Positions 1-5,282 of a DNA stretch of 6,913 bases are shown piece by piece (positions within the stretch are counted from its first letter, which is position 1; each line of letters opens with the position of its first letter). The notes under the pieces were generated by a model. The model saw only the letters and a list, made by a program, of their open reading frames with translations, did no database searches and was not told the DNA's origin. The stretch is from Eubacteriales Family XIII. Incertae Sedis bacterium (GTDB taxonomy: Bacteria > Bacillota > Clostridia > Peptostreptococcales > Anaerovoracaceae): positions 1 through 6,913 of the forward strand of contig JAISML010000123.1 of assembly GCA_031276775.1 (NCBI GenBank). The letters are read 5' to 3'. The translations under genes were made by a program, and so were the position numbers.

Positions 1-1086
1 GGGCTCATGGGGAATACCAACAGCAGACTCACATTTTCGCCCGGAGGGTTTACGACGCTCATGTTGGTGGGCTTGCAGGGCACGGGGAAAACCACCACCT
101 GCGGCAAATTGGCGCAATATTTAAAGAAAAGCGGAAAGAAGCCCATGTTGGTCGCCTGTGACGTGTACAGACCCGCCGCCGTCGATCAGTTGGAGGTTGT
201 GGGCCGCGGCGCGGACACGCCCGTATATGTCGACAAAGGGAACCGGGATCCCGTTTCCATCGCGGAGCGGGCGGCAAAAGAGGCGCGCATCAAGGGCAAC
301 GACGTGTTGATCGTCGATACCGCAGGCCGGTTGCAGATCGACGAGGAACTCATGGACGAGCTGAAAGATATGAAGAGAGCGCTTCGGCCGCACGAGATCC
401 TGTTGGTCGTGGACGCCATGACCGGGCAGGACGCCGTCAACGCGGCAGCCGGATTCAACGCGGCGTTGGGCGTGGACGGTATCATCATGACGAAGCTTGA
501 CGGCGACAGCCGGGGCGGCGCCGCGCTGTCCGCAAAGTCCGTCACGGGGAAACCGATCAAGTTCATCGGCGTCGGGGAAAAGCTCGACGCCCTGGAACCT
601 TTCCATCCTGACAGAATGGCGTCCAGAATCCTCGGTATGGGCGACGTGCTTTCGTTCATCGAAAAGGCGCAGGAGGAATATGACGACGAAAAAGCCGAAG
701 AACTGGAACGCAAGATGCGAAAAAATGCGTTTACGCTCGAGGATTTTTTGGAGCAGATGGGACAGATACGGAAGATGGGCGGGATCGCGAAGCTCATGGA
801 CATGATGCCCGGCATGGGCGGCGGCAAGGTCAGAAACGCGGACATCGAGCAGGGCGAACAGGATTTTGTCAGAATGGAAGCCATCATGCAATCCATGACC
901 GGTGAAGAACGGCGCAATCCCGCCATTCTCAACGCAAGCAGGCGCAAGCGGATCGCCGCGGGATCGGGGCAGCCGGTCTCCATGATCAACAACTTGATCA
1001 AGCGATACGAGGAATCCCGCAAACTGATGAAGCAGTTCGTGGGCGGCGGAAAGCGCGGGAGACGAATGCCGAATCTCTTTCAATGA
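1..1086 (+). CDS. ffh: Signal recognition particle GTPase Ffh (SRP54), 5'-truncated by window edge
   Basis: GTPase of the signal recognition particle. It binds signal sequences of nascent membrane and secreted proteins, together with 4.5S/6S SRP RNA, and docks with FtsY at the membrane. The frame is open from base 1, so the ATG at 7 is internal and the N domain (roughly the first 90-100 residues) lies off the left edge. Numbering from that ATG, I see G1 GLQGTGKTTT at 22-31, DVYRPAA at 52-58, G3 DTAGR at 104-108, G4 TKLDGDSRGG at 162-171 and GVGE at 188-191. The Met-rich M domain follows from about 240: a flexible PGMGGG stretch near 268-273, then the SRP-RNA-binding SRRKRIAAGSG at 311-321. 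It ends in a short basic tail. All GTPase and RNA-binding motifs are intact. It is followed by a 113-base spacer before rpsP. I see no terminator there, so read-through into rpsP is likely. Identification is secure. Confidence 0.97.
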   Translation, partial: GLMGNTNSRLTFSPGGFTTLMLVGLQGTGKTTTCGKLAQYLKKSGKKPMLVACDVYRPAAVDQLEVVGRGADTPVYVDKGNRDPVSIAERAAKEARIKGNDVLIVDTAGRLQIDEELMDELKDMKRALRPHEILLVVDAMTGQDAVNAAAGFNAALGVDGIIMTKLDGDSRGGAALSAKSVTGKPIKFIGVGEKLDALEPFHPDRMASRILGMGDVLSFIEKAQEEYDDEKAEELERKMRKNAFTLEDFLEQMGQIRKMGGIAKLMDMMPGMGGGKVRNADIEQGEQDFVRMEAIMQSMTGEERRNPAILNASRRKRIAAGSGQPVSMINNLIKRYEESRKLMKQFVGGGKRGRRMPNLFQ

Positions 1087-1125
1087 AAACATTGAAAAGG
1101 CAAAATCAGTGAAATTGTTTGTTGT

Positions 1126-1164
1126 GGAAGCGCTGACGTGCGCAAAGCGTGAATCAGAGCTTCC
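1126..1164 (+). other. Extended imperfect hairpin in the ffh-rpsP spacer
   Basis: Bases 1126-1143 and 1147-1164 form an almost continuous stem around an AAA loop. From the outside in: six pairs (GGAAGC with GCTTCC), one G-A mismatch, four pairs (CTGA with TCAG), a symmetric 2x2 internal loop, two G-U wobbles and three G-C pairs. No T-run follows (next bases TTGTGGCGG), so it is not a canonical intrinsic terminator. It lies 24 bases upstream of the rpsP Shine-Dalgarno. It could be an RNA leader, a processing site that separates ffh and rpsP messages, or a chance fold. The pairing is seen directly; the role is inference. Confidence 0.5.
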
Positions 1165-1199
1165 TTGTGGCGGCGGTGGTATCATCTTAGGAGGTAAAC

Positions 1200-1562
1200 A
1201 TGGCAGTAAAAATCAGACTGAAACGGATGGGCGCGAACAAGAAACCCTTTTACAGGATTGTCGTGGCGAACAGCAGGAGTCCGCGCGACGGGAAGTTCAT
1301 CGAGGAATTGGGCTATTTCGATCCGCTGAAAGACCCTGCGGAGATCAAAGTGGATCTGGCAAAGGCGCGGAAATGGATTTCAAACGGGGCGCAACCCACA
1401 GATACCGTAAAAGCGCTCTTGAAGAAATCCGGCGCGTACGATGCTCCCGTTGCGCCGGCAGCGGCGGACGCAACGGAATCGCCGACCGTGACGATTGAAC
1501 CGGGGGAAGCGGATGCGCCGGACACAGCGGACGCGCCGGTTCTGCCGGACACAGCGGAATGA
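1200..1562 (+). CDS. rpsP: 30S ribosomal protein bS16, with an acidic Ala/Asp/Pro C-terminal extension
   Basis: Ribosomal protein bS16, a core assembly protein of the 30S subunit that binds 16S rRNA in the body. The family core is complete: MAVKIRLKRMGANKKPFYRIVV at the N terminus (residues 1-22), then SPRDGKFIEELGYFDP (27-42), then a WISNGAQPTDTVKALLKKSG region (59-78). A perfectly placed AGGAGG (1189-1194) precedes the ATG by five bases and fixes the start. The family usually ends at about 80-90 residues. This protein has 120, with a tail of about 40 residues (81-120) rich in Ala, Asp, Glu, Pro and Thr with no Lys or Arg, so acidic and probably disordered. The tail contains a small in-frame duplication (see repeat). 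khpA starts 12 bases after the stop, so the two are cotranscribed. Function of the core is certain; the tail has no recognised function. Confidence 0.98.
   Translation: MAVKIRLKRMGANKKPFYRIVVANSRSPRDGKFIEELGYFDPLKDPAEIKVDLAKARKWISNGAQPTDTVKALLKKSGAYDAPVAPAAADATESPTVTIEPGEADAPDTADAPVLPDTAE
1517..1558 (+). repeat. In-frame 15-base direct repeat in the rpsP tail
   Basis: The 15-mer GCCGGACACAGCGGA occurs exactly at 1517-1531 and again at 1544-1558. The offset is 27 bases, or nine codons, so both copies are in frame and encode PDTA followed by D or E. This looks like a short internal duplication that helped lengthen the disordered acidic tail of bS16. It is too short to be a mobile or regulatory repeat. 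Confidence 0.75.
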
Positions 1563-1574
1563 GCGGAGGTAACC

Positions 1575-1805
1575 ATGGAAGAACTGGTAAGAACCATCGC
1601 CAAAGCGTTGGTCGACAATCCCGACGAAGTAGATGTGCGGACCGCTGAACAAGAGGATGAGATCGTAATCGAACTCAGGGTTGCGGAAAGCGATATGGGC
1701 AAAGTGATCGGGAAGCAGGGAAGAATTGCCAAAGCGATCCGGACGGTCGTCAAGGCTGTCGCCACGCGGGAAAACAAACGCGTTTCCGTTGAAATCGTGC
1801 AATAA
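1575..1805 (+). CDS. khpA: KH-domain RNA-binding protein KhpA (YlqC family)
   Basis: Small RNA-binding protein of 76 residues, the usual length for this family, consisting almost wholly of one KH domain. The GXXG loop that contacts RNA is GKQG at residues 46-49, inside MGKVIGKQGRIAKAIRTVV, followed by the last strand KRVSVEIVQ. In Gram-positive bacteria KhpA pairs with KhpB/Jag (EloR), and the pair affects cell elongation, division and mRNA stability; this is family knowledge, and no khpB is in the window. The start is set by GGAGGT (1565-1570), four bases before the ATG. The position between rpsP and rimM is the classical one for this gene, which supports the assignment. It is followed by a long structured spacer rather than directly by rimM. 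Confidence 0.96.
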   Translation: MEELVRTIAKALVDNPDEVDVRTAEQEDEIVIELRVAESDMGKVIGKQGRIAKAIRTVVKAVATRENKRVSVEIVQ

Positions 1806-1806
1806 C

Positions 1807-1875
1807 CCGTCCGCAGAACCACAGGCGGCAGGGTCGCCCGCCGCCCGCGCTTCTGAACTGCGGCATTTTGGACGG
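1807..1875 (+). promoter_or_regulatory. Structured khpA-rimM spacer that can sequester the rimM Shine-Dalgarno
   Basis: The 78-base spacer before rimM is dominated by nested inverted repeats. Innermost is a GC-only hairpin: GGCGGC (1824-1829) with GCCGCC (1840-1845), stacked on GGG (1831-1833) with CCC (1837-1839), one bulged A and a TCG loop. Outside it, CCGTCC (1807-1812) pairs with GGACGG (1870-1875) and GCAG (1813-1816) with CTGC (1858-1861). An alternative pairs CCGCAG (1811-1816) with CTGCGG (1858-1863), so two mutually exclusive folds exist. The outer helix includes the first two bases of the rimM ribosome binding site GGAG (1874-1877). No T-run follows the GC hairpin, so it is not a standard terminator. 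A translational control element is inferred from this; the base pairing itself is seen. Confidence 0.5.
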
Positions 1876-1883
1876 AGTCTAAT

Positions 1884-2411
1884 TTGAACAAAAAAAGCGG
1901 AAAAGACGAAAAGATTCACATAGGCCGAATCGCCGGGGTCTTTGGTCTCAAAGGCGAGTTGAAGCTCTTTCATTGCTCCGGGGAACGCGAACGCATCTCG
2001 GGAATCAAAGAGCTTTTTTTGCGTTCGGGGGCGGACGAACGGCGTGCGGAAGTGGAGTCCTTGCGTTACAGCGGAAAGATCCCCATTGTGAAATTGGCGG
2101 GTACGGATGATCGGAACGCGGCGGAACGCCTCGTCGGTTTCGATGTGTTTGCGCTGTCCGACAGTCTTTCGCCCCTGCAGGACGGACAATATTACGTCAC
2201 GGATCTGATCGGTCTGCGGGTGGAGGACGAACAAAGAGGCGATGTGGGCAGGGTCATCGGGGTGATCGACAATCCTGCGCACGATATCCTGCGCGTTGCG
2301 AACGAAAAAGGCGAATGGCTGTTGCCTTTGGTGGATGTCTTTGTGTCGGGCATTGACACGGAAAGCGGGCGTATCGGAGTGAACGTTCCGAACGGCCTGA
2401 TCGAGGATTGA
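1884..2411 (+). CDS. rimM: Ribosome maturation factor RimM (TTG start)
   Basis: 30S assembly factor that binds uS19 and acts in maturation of the 16S rRNA 3' domain (head). It has the typical two-domain layout in 175 residues. The N-terminal RimM beta-barrel starts with IHIGRIAGVFGLKGELKL (residues 11-28) and contains the AERLVGFDVF segment (80-89). The C-terminal PRC barrel begins at QYYVTDLIGLRV (102-113) and includes IDNPAHDILRV (128-138), EWLLPLV (144-150) and the closing VPNGLIED. No ATG is available near the conserved N terminus. The TTG at 1884 has GGAG (1874-1877) six bases upstream, so TTG is the probable start, consistent with modest expression. The RBS is part of a predicted stem. 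trmD starts 38 bases after the stop, the standard pairing. Confidence 0.96.
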   Translation: MNKKSGKDEKIHIGRIAGVFGLKGELKLFHCSGERERISGIKELFLRSGADERRAEVESLRYSGKIPIVKLAGTDDRNAAERLVGFDVFALSDSLSPLQDGQYYVTDLIGLRVEDEQRGDVGRVIGVIDNPAHDILRVANEKGEWLLPLVDVFVSGIDTESGRIGVNVPNGLIED

Positions 2412-2430
2412 CGGCAACCGATTTTGCGGT

Positions 2431-2452
2431 CGGAGGATGGAGGCGGAGGATG
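2431..2452 (+). promoter_or_regulatory. Duplicated Shine-Dalgarno/ATG block deciding the trmD start
   Basis: The nonamer CGGAGGATG occurs at 2431-2439 and again at 2444-2452, with a third GGAGG (2439-2443) between. The second ATG (2450) begins the conserved TrmD N terminus MNIDILTLFP, and the middle GGAGG sits six bases upstream, the ideal spacing. The first ATG (2437) is out of frame and would give only 17 codons, stopping at 2490. An in-frame TTG at 2408 would add 14 unconserved residues and has no ribosome binding site, so 2450 is preferred. Confidence 0.7.
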
Positions 2453-3310
2453 AACATAGATATATTGACCCTGTTTCCGGGCATGTTTGACGAAACGCTG
2501 AATACGAGCATTCTGCGCCGCGCCCGGGAAAGAGGGACGTTGAACGTTTCCGTCCGTGACATCAGAGCGTACAGCGCCGACAAACACCGCAGGACCGACG
2601 ATTGCCCGTTCGGGGGCGGTGCGGGTATGGTGATGACGCCGCAGCCCGTATTTGACGCAATGAGAGACATCGGAGGCGGTCGGCGCCTGATCTACATGTC
2701 TCCGCGCGGCAGATTGCTCGACGGCTCTCTGGCGCAGGAACTGGGACGTGAGGAGAATCTCCTGATTCTCTGCGGACATTATGAGGGGATGGATCAAAGG
2801 GTCTTGGATCATTTCGCTTTCGAGGAAATATCCATCGGAGACTACATCCTCACAGGGGGGGAACTGCCGGCCATGGTTCTGATAGACGCCGTCGTGCGTC
2901 TGCTGCCCGGCGTACTGGGCAACGAATCCGCGCACGCGGAAGAATCGATCTACTCGGGGCTGCTGGAATATCCGCAGTACACGCGTCCCGCGACATTTGA
3001 ATTCGACGCCGCCGGCGCACATGGCAGTTCTCCCGCAGACGCCTCCGGGCAGGGGAGGATCGTTCTCCCCGTGCCGGAGGTATTGCTTTCCGGCAATCAC
3101 AGGGAGATCCGGCTTTGGAATTTTCGCCGGTCTTTGGAACTGACCGCCGATCTTCGTCCGGATCTCTTTCGGCGGTTTGCCGACGCGCAGTTTCGCGAGG
3201 ATGCGGAAACGGACGCCGGGCCCTCCAAAACGCAATTGACCAAGGAGGAGAAACGAATCCTGGAAGATGTCATGCGGCGGTACGCAGGGGCGCAGCCCGC
3301 CAACCCCTGA
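2450..3310 (+). CDS. trmD: tRNA (guanine-37-N1)-methyltransferase TrmD, with linker insertion
   Basis: SAM-dependent SPOUT methyltransferase that makes m1G37 in tRNAs with a G36 and prevents +1 frameshifting; it works as a homodimer. The trefoil-knot domain is complete: MNIDILTLFPGMFDETL (1-17), DDCPFGGGAGMVM (50-62), LILCGHYEGMDQRV (105-118), and the SAM-binding SIGDYILTGGELPAM (128-142). Aligned by eye to the E. coli protein, Glu112 and Arg150 match the catalytic E116 and R154, but the position of catalytic Asp169 is Glu165 (AHAEESIYSG). YPQYTRP (174-180) and VPEVLLSGNHREI (208-220) are normal, but 27 residues lie between them where E. coli has about seven, giving a Gly/Ala/Ser-rich insertion. 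With an extended C terminus (about 250-286) the protein is 286 residues, against roughly 240-255 usually. It closes the operon; a new promoter overlaps its stop. Identification is secure; the effect of the changes is unknown. Confidence 0.96.
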   Translation: MNIDILTLFPGMFDETLNTSILRRARERGTLNVSVRDIRAYSADKHRRTDDCPFGGGAGMVMTPQPVFDAMRDIGGGRRLIYMSPRGRLLDGSLAQELGREENLLILCGHYEGMDQRVLDHFAFEEISIGDYILTGGELPAMVLIDAVVRLLPGVLGNESAHAEESIYSGLLEYPQYTRPATFEFDAAGAHGSSPADASGQGRIVLPVPEVLLSGNHREIRLWNFRRSLELTADLRPDLFRRFADAQFREDAETDAGPSKTQLTKEEKRILEDVMRRYAGAQPANP

Positions 3311-3336
3311 ACAGTAGCTTGGTTTTATGATATATT
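3308..3336 (+). promoter_or_regulatory. Candidate sigma-A promoter 1 of the division cluster (extended -10)
   Basis: A -35-like TGAACA (3308-3313, four of six) is followed after exactly 17 bases by TATATT (3331-3336, five of six). A TG lies one base upstream of the -10, the extended -10 arrangement of Gram-positive promoters. It overlaps the trmD stop codon and lies in the only clearly AT-rich patch of the window. The predicted start near 3343 gives a leader of about 50 bases to the ATG at 3395. This is a pattern match only. Confidence 0.5.
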
Positions 3337-3359
3337 TTCATTACAAAGCACGGAAGATC

Positions 3360-3388
3360 TTGAAACCTTGCTTTCCGCAGTGTACATT
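3360..3388 (+). promoter_or_regulatory. Candidate sigma-A promoter 2, predicting a leaderless transcript
   Basis: TTGAAA (3360-3365, five of six to consensus) and TACATT (3383-3388, four of six) are separated by exactly 17 bases. With the usual seven-base step from the end of the -10, transcription would start at about 3395. That is the A of the ATG of the next gene. No Shine-Dalgarno is present before that ATG, which fits a leaderless mRNA. The promoter call is inference from sequence pattern. Confidence 0.45.
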
Positions 3389-3394
3389 ATTGGT

Positions 3395-4525
3395 ATGAAG
3401 AAAAGTACGAAAGTGTTGACTGCGGTTTTCGTTACGTTGGCGGTCGCGTTGTATGCGGTGATATACGGCGTACCCGGTATGCAAAGCATGTTCAAGAAAA
3501 CCGCAGTGTTGGAATATGGGAATTTGCTTGTGTACGACGAAGCGGAGGTCTGCATCATCCGGGATGAAACGCTCTATCTTTCCGCAGCCGACGGTGCGAT
3601 CGAATACAAGGTCGACGAAGGCGCCAAAGTGAGGGGAGGCGTGAGCCTTTTGAGCATTACGGGCGGCGAGCCTCCCGTTTCCGGGGATCCGGGGAACGGC
3701 GAAGAGTCCCCTTTGGCGCGCATTCTCTCGACGGCGGGCGCGGGCGCGGAAGTCACGCCCGACAATGTCGCGCCGTTTACCGCCATGGTGAGTTATTTTG
3801 CGGACGGTTATGAGAAAATTTTGTCGCCCGGCGCCATCGCGACCCTCACCAGGGCGAATGTGACCGGAGCGCCCGCCGAGTCCACGCCTTTGAAGCGGAC
3901 ATACGCAAATCAAGGGGAACCGATCTACAAACTGACGGACAACAATCTTTGGTACATGATCTATTGGGTCGACAGGGCAACGTTTCGCGAGGACGATCCC
4001 GACGATCCGAATGACGGGAACGACGGATACGCCGGAGGGAAATCCGTCCGGGTGGACTTGGGATCGACCGAAATAAAAGCGGTGATCGACTCCTATGCAT
4101 CCGAAGGAACCTATATGAAAGTTCTGTTGCGTTCGGACGTTTATTATGAGGACATGCAAAAATACAGAAAGATGAACGCAAAAGTTGTCTTTGCCGAGTA
4201 CAAGGGTCTGATCGTGGATGCGAAGGATGTCATGGAAAGGGACGGCGCGCCGGGTGTTTTCGTCAGGCAGATAAACGGGGAATTCAAATGGGTTCCGATC
4301 AAGTATCTCAAAAGCGGCAGAGATCGGCATGTAGTCGCGGAGGGAACGTTCCCCGACGCGTCGGGCGAGTCCGTGAGAACTGTGAACTATTACGATGAGA
4401 TACTCAGGGAACCTGCGTCGCAGGGCTTCGACGCAGGGGGATTTGACGCGCCGCCGGAAAAGCAAAACGGGGTGTATGAAGCGCTTGCGGCGACGCGAAT
4501 GGTAGTGAGGGGGCGCGCAGGGTGA
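3395..4525 (+). CDS. HlyD-like membrane-anchored protein of the sepF cluster
   Basis: A 376-residue protein resembling the HlyD/periplasmic-adaptor-like proteins found upstream of yggS-sepF in Clostridia; no specific function is established for this one. MKK and a hydrophobic stretch (about 8-28) form an N-terminal membrane anchor, so the bulk should lie outside the cell. Residues 59-87 (LYLSAADGAIEYKVDEGAKV and onward) look like the first half of a biotinyl/lipoyl-like barrel-sandwich hybrid. Residues 170-193 (ANQGEPIYKLTDNNLWYMIY) look like the second half, with a segment between them partly rich in Gly, Ala, Ser and Pro. A beta-rich domain follows, with KGLIVDAKDVM at 270-280 and YYDEIL at 332-337. 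An acidic Asp/Asn/Pro patch (200-212) is odd. There is no ABC transporter next door, so an efflux role is doubtful; a role at the division site is inferred from context. The ATG at 3395 lacks a ribosome binding site. A TTG at 3368 (weak GGAAG upstream) is the alternative start. The stop overlaps the yggS start. Confidence 0.8.
   Translation: MKKSTKVLTAVFVTLAVALYAVIYGVPGMQSMFKKTAVLEYGNLLVYDEAEVCIIRDETLYLSAADGAIEYKVDEGAKVRGGVSLLSITGGEPPVSGDPGNGEESPLARILSTAGAGAEVTPDNVAPFTAMVSYFADGYEKILSPGAIATLTRANVTGAPAESTPLKRTYANQGEPIYKLTDNNLWYMIYWVDRATFREDDPDDPNDGNDGYAGGKSVRVDLGSTEIKAVIDSYASEGTYMKVLLRSDVYYEDMQKYRKMNAKVVFAEYKGLIVDAKDVMERDGAPGVFVRQINGEFKWVPIKYLKSGRDRHVVAEGTFPDASGESVRTVNYYDEILREPASQGFDAGGFDAPPEKQNGVYEALAATRMVVRGRAG
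4412..4437 (+). repeat. Perfect 9-bp inverted repeat inside the HlyD-like gene
   Basis: CCTGCGTCG (4412-4420) and CGACGCAGG (4429-4437) are exact inverse complements around an 8-base loop. They lie near the 3' end of the coding region, about 85 bases before the yggS start. No T-run follows, so a terminator is unlikely. It may only reflect coding of the low-complexity tail, or be an mRNA processing or stability element. Confidence 0.5.
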
Positions 4526-5250
4526 ACATAGCGGGCAATTTGAAGACAATACGGGATCGTGTGGACGCCGCTGCGAAGAGAGTCGGGCGAAAAGGCGGGG
4601 ATATTCTCATCGTGGCGGTGACCAAGACCAGATCCCCGGAGGAGATGGCCGACGCGATTCGCGCGGGCGTGAACGACGTGGGGGAAAACAAGGTGCAGGA
4701 GATCGTCGACAAATTTGCGACGGTGGCCGGACTTGCCGAACGTGAGGGCGCGGGCGCGCATGTGAAATGGCATATGATTGGACATTTGCAGCGCAATAAG
4801 GTAAAATATATCATCGATAAAACGGATGTCATCCATTCGGTTGACAGCATCAGGCTTGCCGAGGAGATAGACCGGCGGGCGGCGGCTTTCGGCAGGACGA
4901 TGGATGTTTTGGTACAGGTAAATGCGGCGGGTGAGGAAAGCAAGTTCGGCGTACCGACGGACGGAGCGAGAGCGCTGGTCGCGGAGATTGCGGAAAGATG
5001 CCGCGCCGTTCGCGTGAAAGGTTTGATGAGCATTGCGCCGGCGGCTGAGGATCCCGAAGATGTCAGACGGTATTTTCGGGAAGTGAAGGAAGTGTACGAT
5101 CTGATTGCGCGTGACGCGGACGGGGAGCGGCTCACCGCCGAATACCTGTCCATGGGCATGACGCATGATTTTGAAGTCGCCATAGAGGAAGGCTCAAATT
5201 TGGTCAGGATTGGGACGGGTATATTCGGGTTGCGCAATTACGGAAAGTGA
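4522..5250 (+). CDS. yggS: Pyridoxal 5'-phosphate homeostasis protein YggS/YlmE (PLPHP)
   Basis: PLP-binding protein of the YggS/PROSC family, fold type III, which buffers free PLP and affects amino-acid and vitamin B6 balance without known catalytic turnover. The Schiff-base lysine is Lys35 in LIVAVTKTRSPEE (29-41). Other family landmarks are GENKVQE (54-60), WHMIGHLQRNKVK (83-95), VLVQVNAAGEESKFG (129-143), LMSIAP (168-173), and the phosphate-binding end MGMTHDFEVAIEEGSNLVRIGTGIFG (211-236). The last of these has Thr where Ser is commonest in GMS. Length 242 is slightly above the usual 220-235. The GTG start overlaps the preceding TGA in a GTGA junction with a purine-rich GAGGGGG (4507-4513) eight bases upstream, indicating translational coupling. 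It has the position of ylmE in the Gram-positive sepF cluster. Function at family level is secure. Confidence 0.96.
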   Translation: MNIAGNLKTIRDRVDAAAKRVGRKGGDILIVAVTKTRSPEEMADAIRAGVNDVGENKVQEIVDKFATVAGLAEREGAGAHVKWHMIGHLQRNKVKYIIDKTDVIHSVDSIRLAEEIDRRAAAFGRTMDVLVQVNAAGEESKFGVPTDGARALVAEIAERCRAVRVKGLMSIAPAAEDPEDVRRYFREVKEVYDLIARDADGERLTAEYLSMGMTHDFEVAIEEGSNLVRIGTGIFGLRNYGK

Positions 5251-5282
5251 GCGTTTGCGCGAATGCGGCAGGGAGGTATGAA

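Noticed and set aside
1092..1120. Possible promoter before rpsP (TTGAAA at 1092-1097)
   Set aside because: At 17 bases the -10 would be TTGTTT, only two of six matches; no better partner was found.
121..1185. Long open frame of 354 codons on the minus strand, opposite ffh
   Set aside because: It is antisense to a fully conserved ffh, has no family resemblance, and arises from GC-rich codon bias. The same holds for shorter minus frames in this area.
1109..1498. + strand frame of 129 codons overlapping the rpsP start
   Set aside because: Out of frame with rpsP, without ribosome binding site, and encodes no recognised protein.
1824..1850. GC hairpin after khpA as a transcription terminator
   Set aside because: It is followed by CGCGCTTCTGAAC, without the T-tract needed, and rimM downstream has no promoter of its own that I can see.
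1380..3235. Minus-strand open frames spanning rpsP to trmD
   Set aside because: They cross several well-supported + strand genes and spacers and have no plausible start signals or domains.
3354..3361. AAGATCTT palindrome as an operator
   Set aside because: Eight bases of perfect symmetry are expected by chance, and nothing else marks it as a binding site.
3341..4549. 402-codon minus-strand open frame opposite the HlyD-like gene
   Set aside because: No recognisable domain and Arg/His-rich composition typical of an antisense shadow. The + strand frame has a membrane anchor, family motifs and operon coupling.
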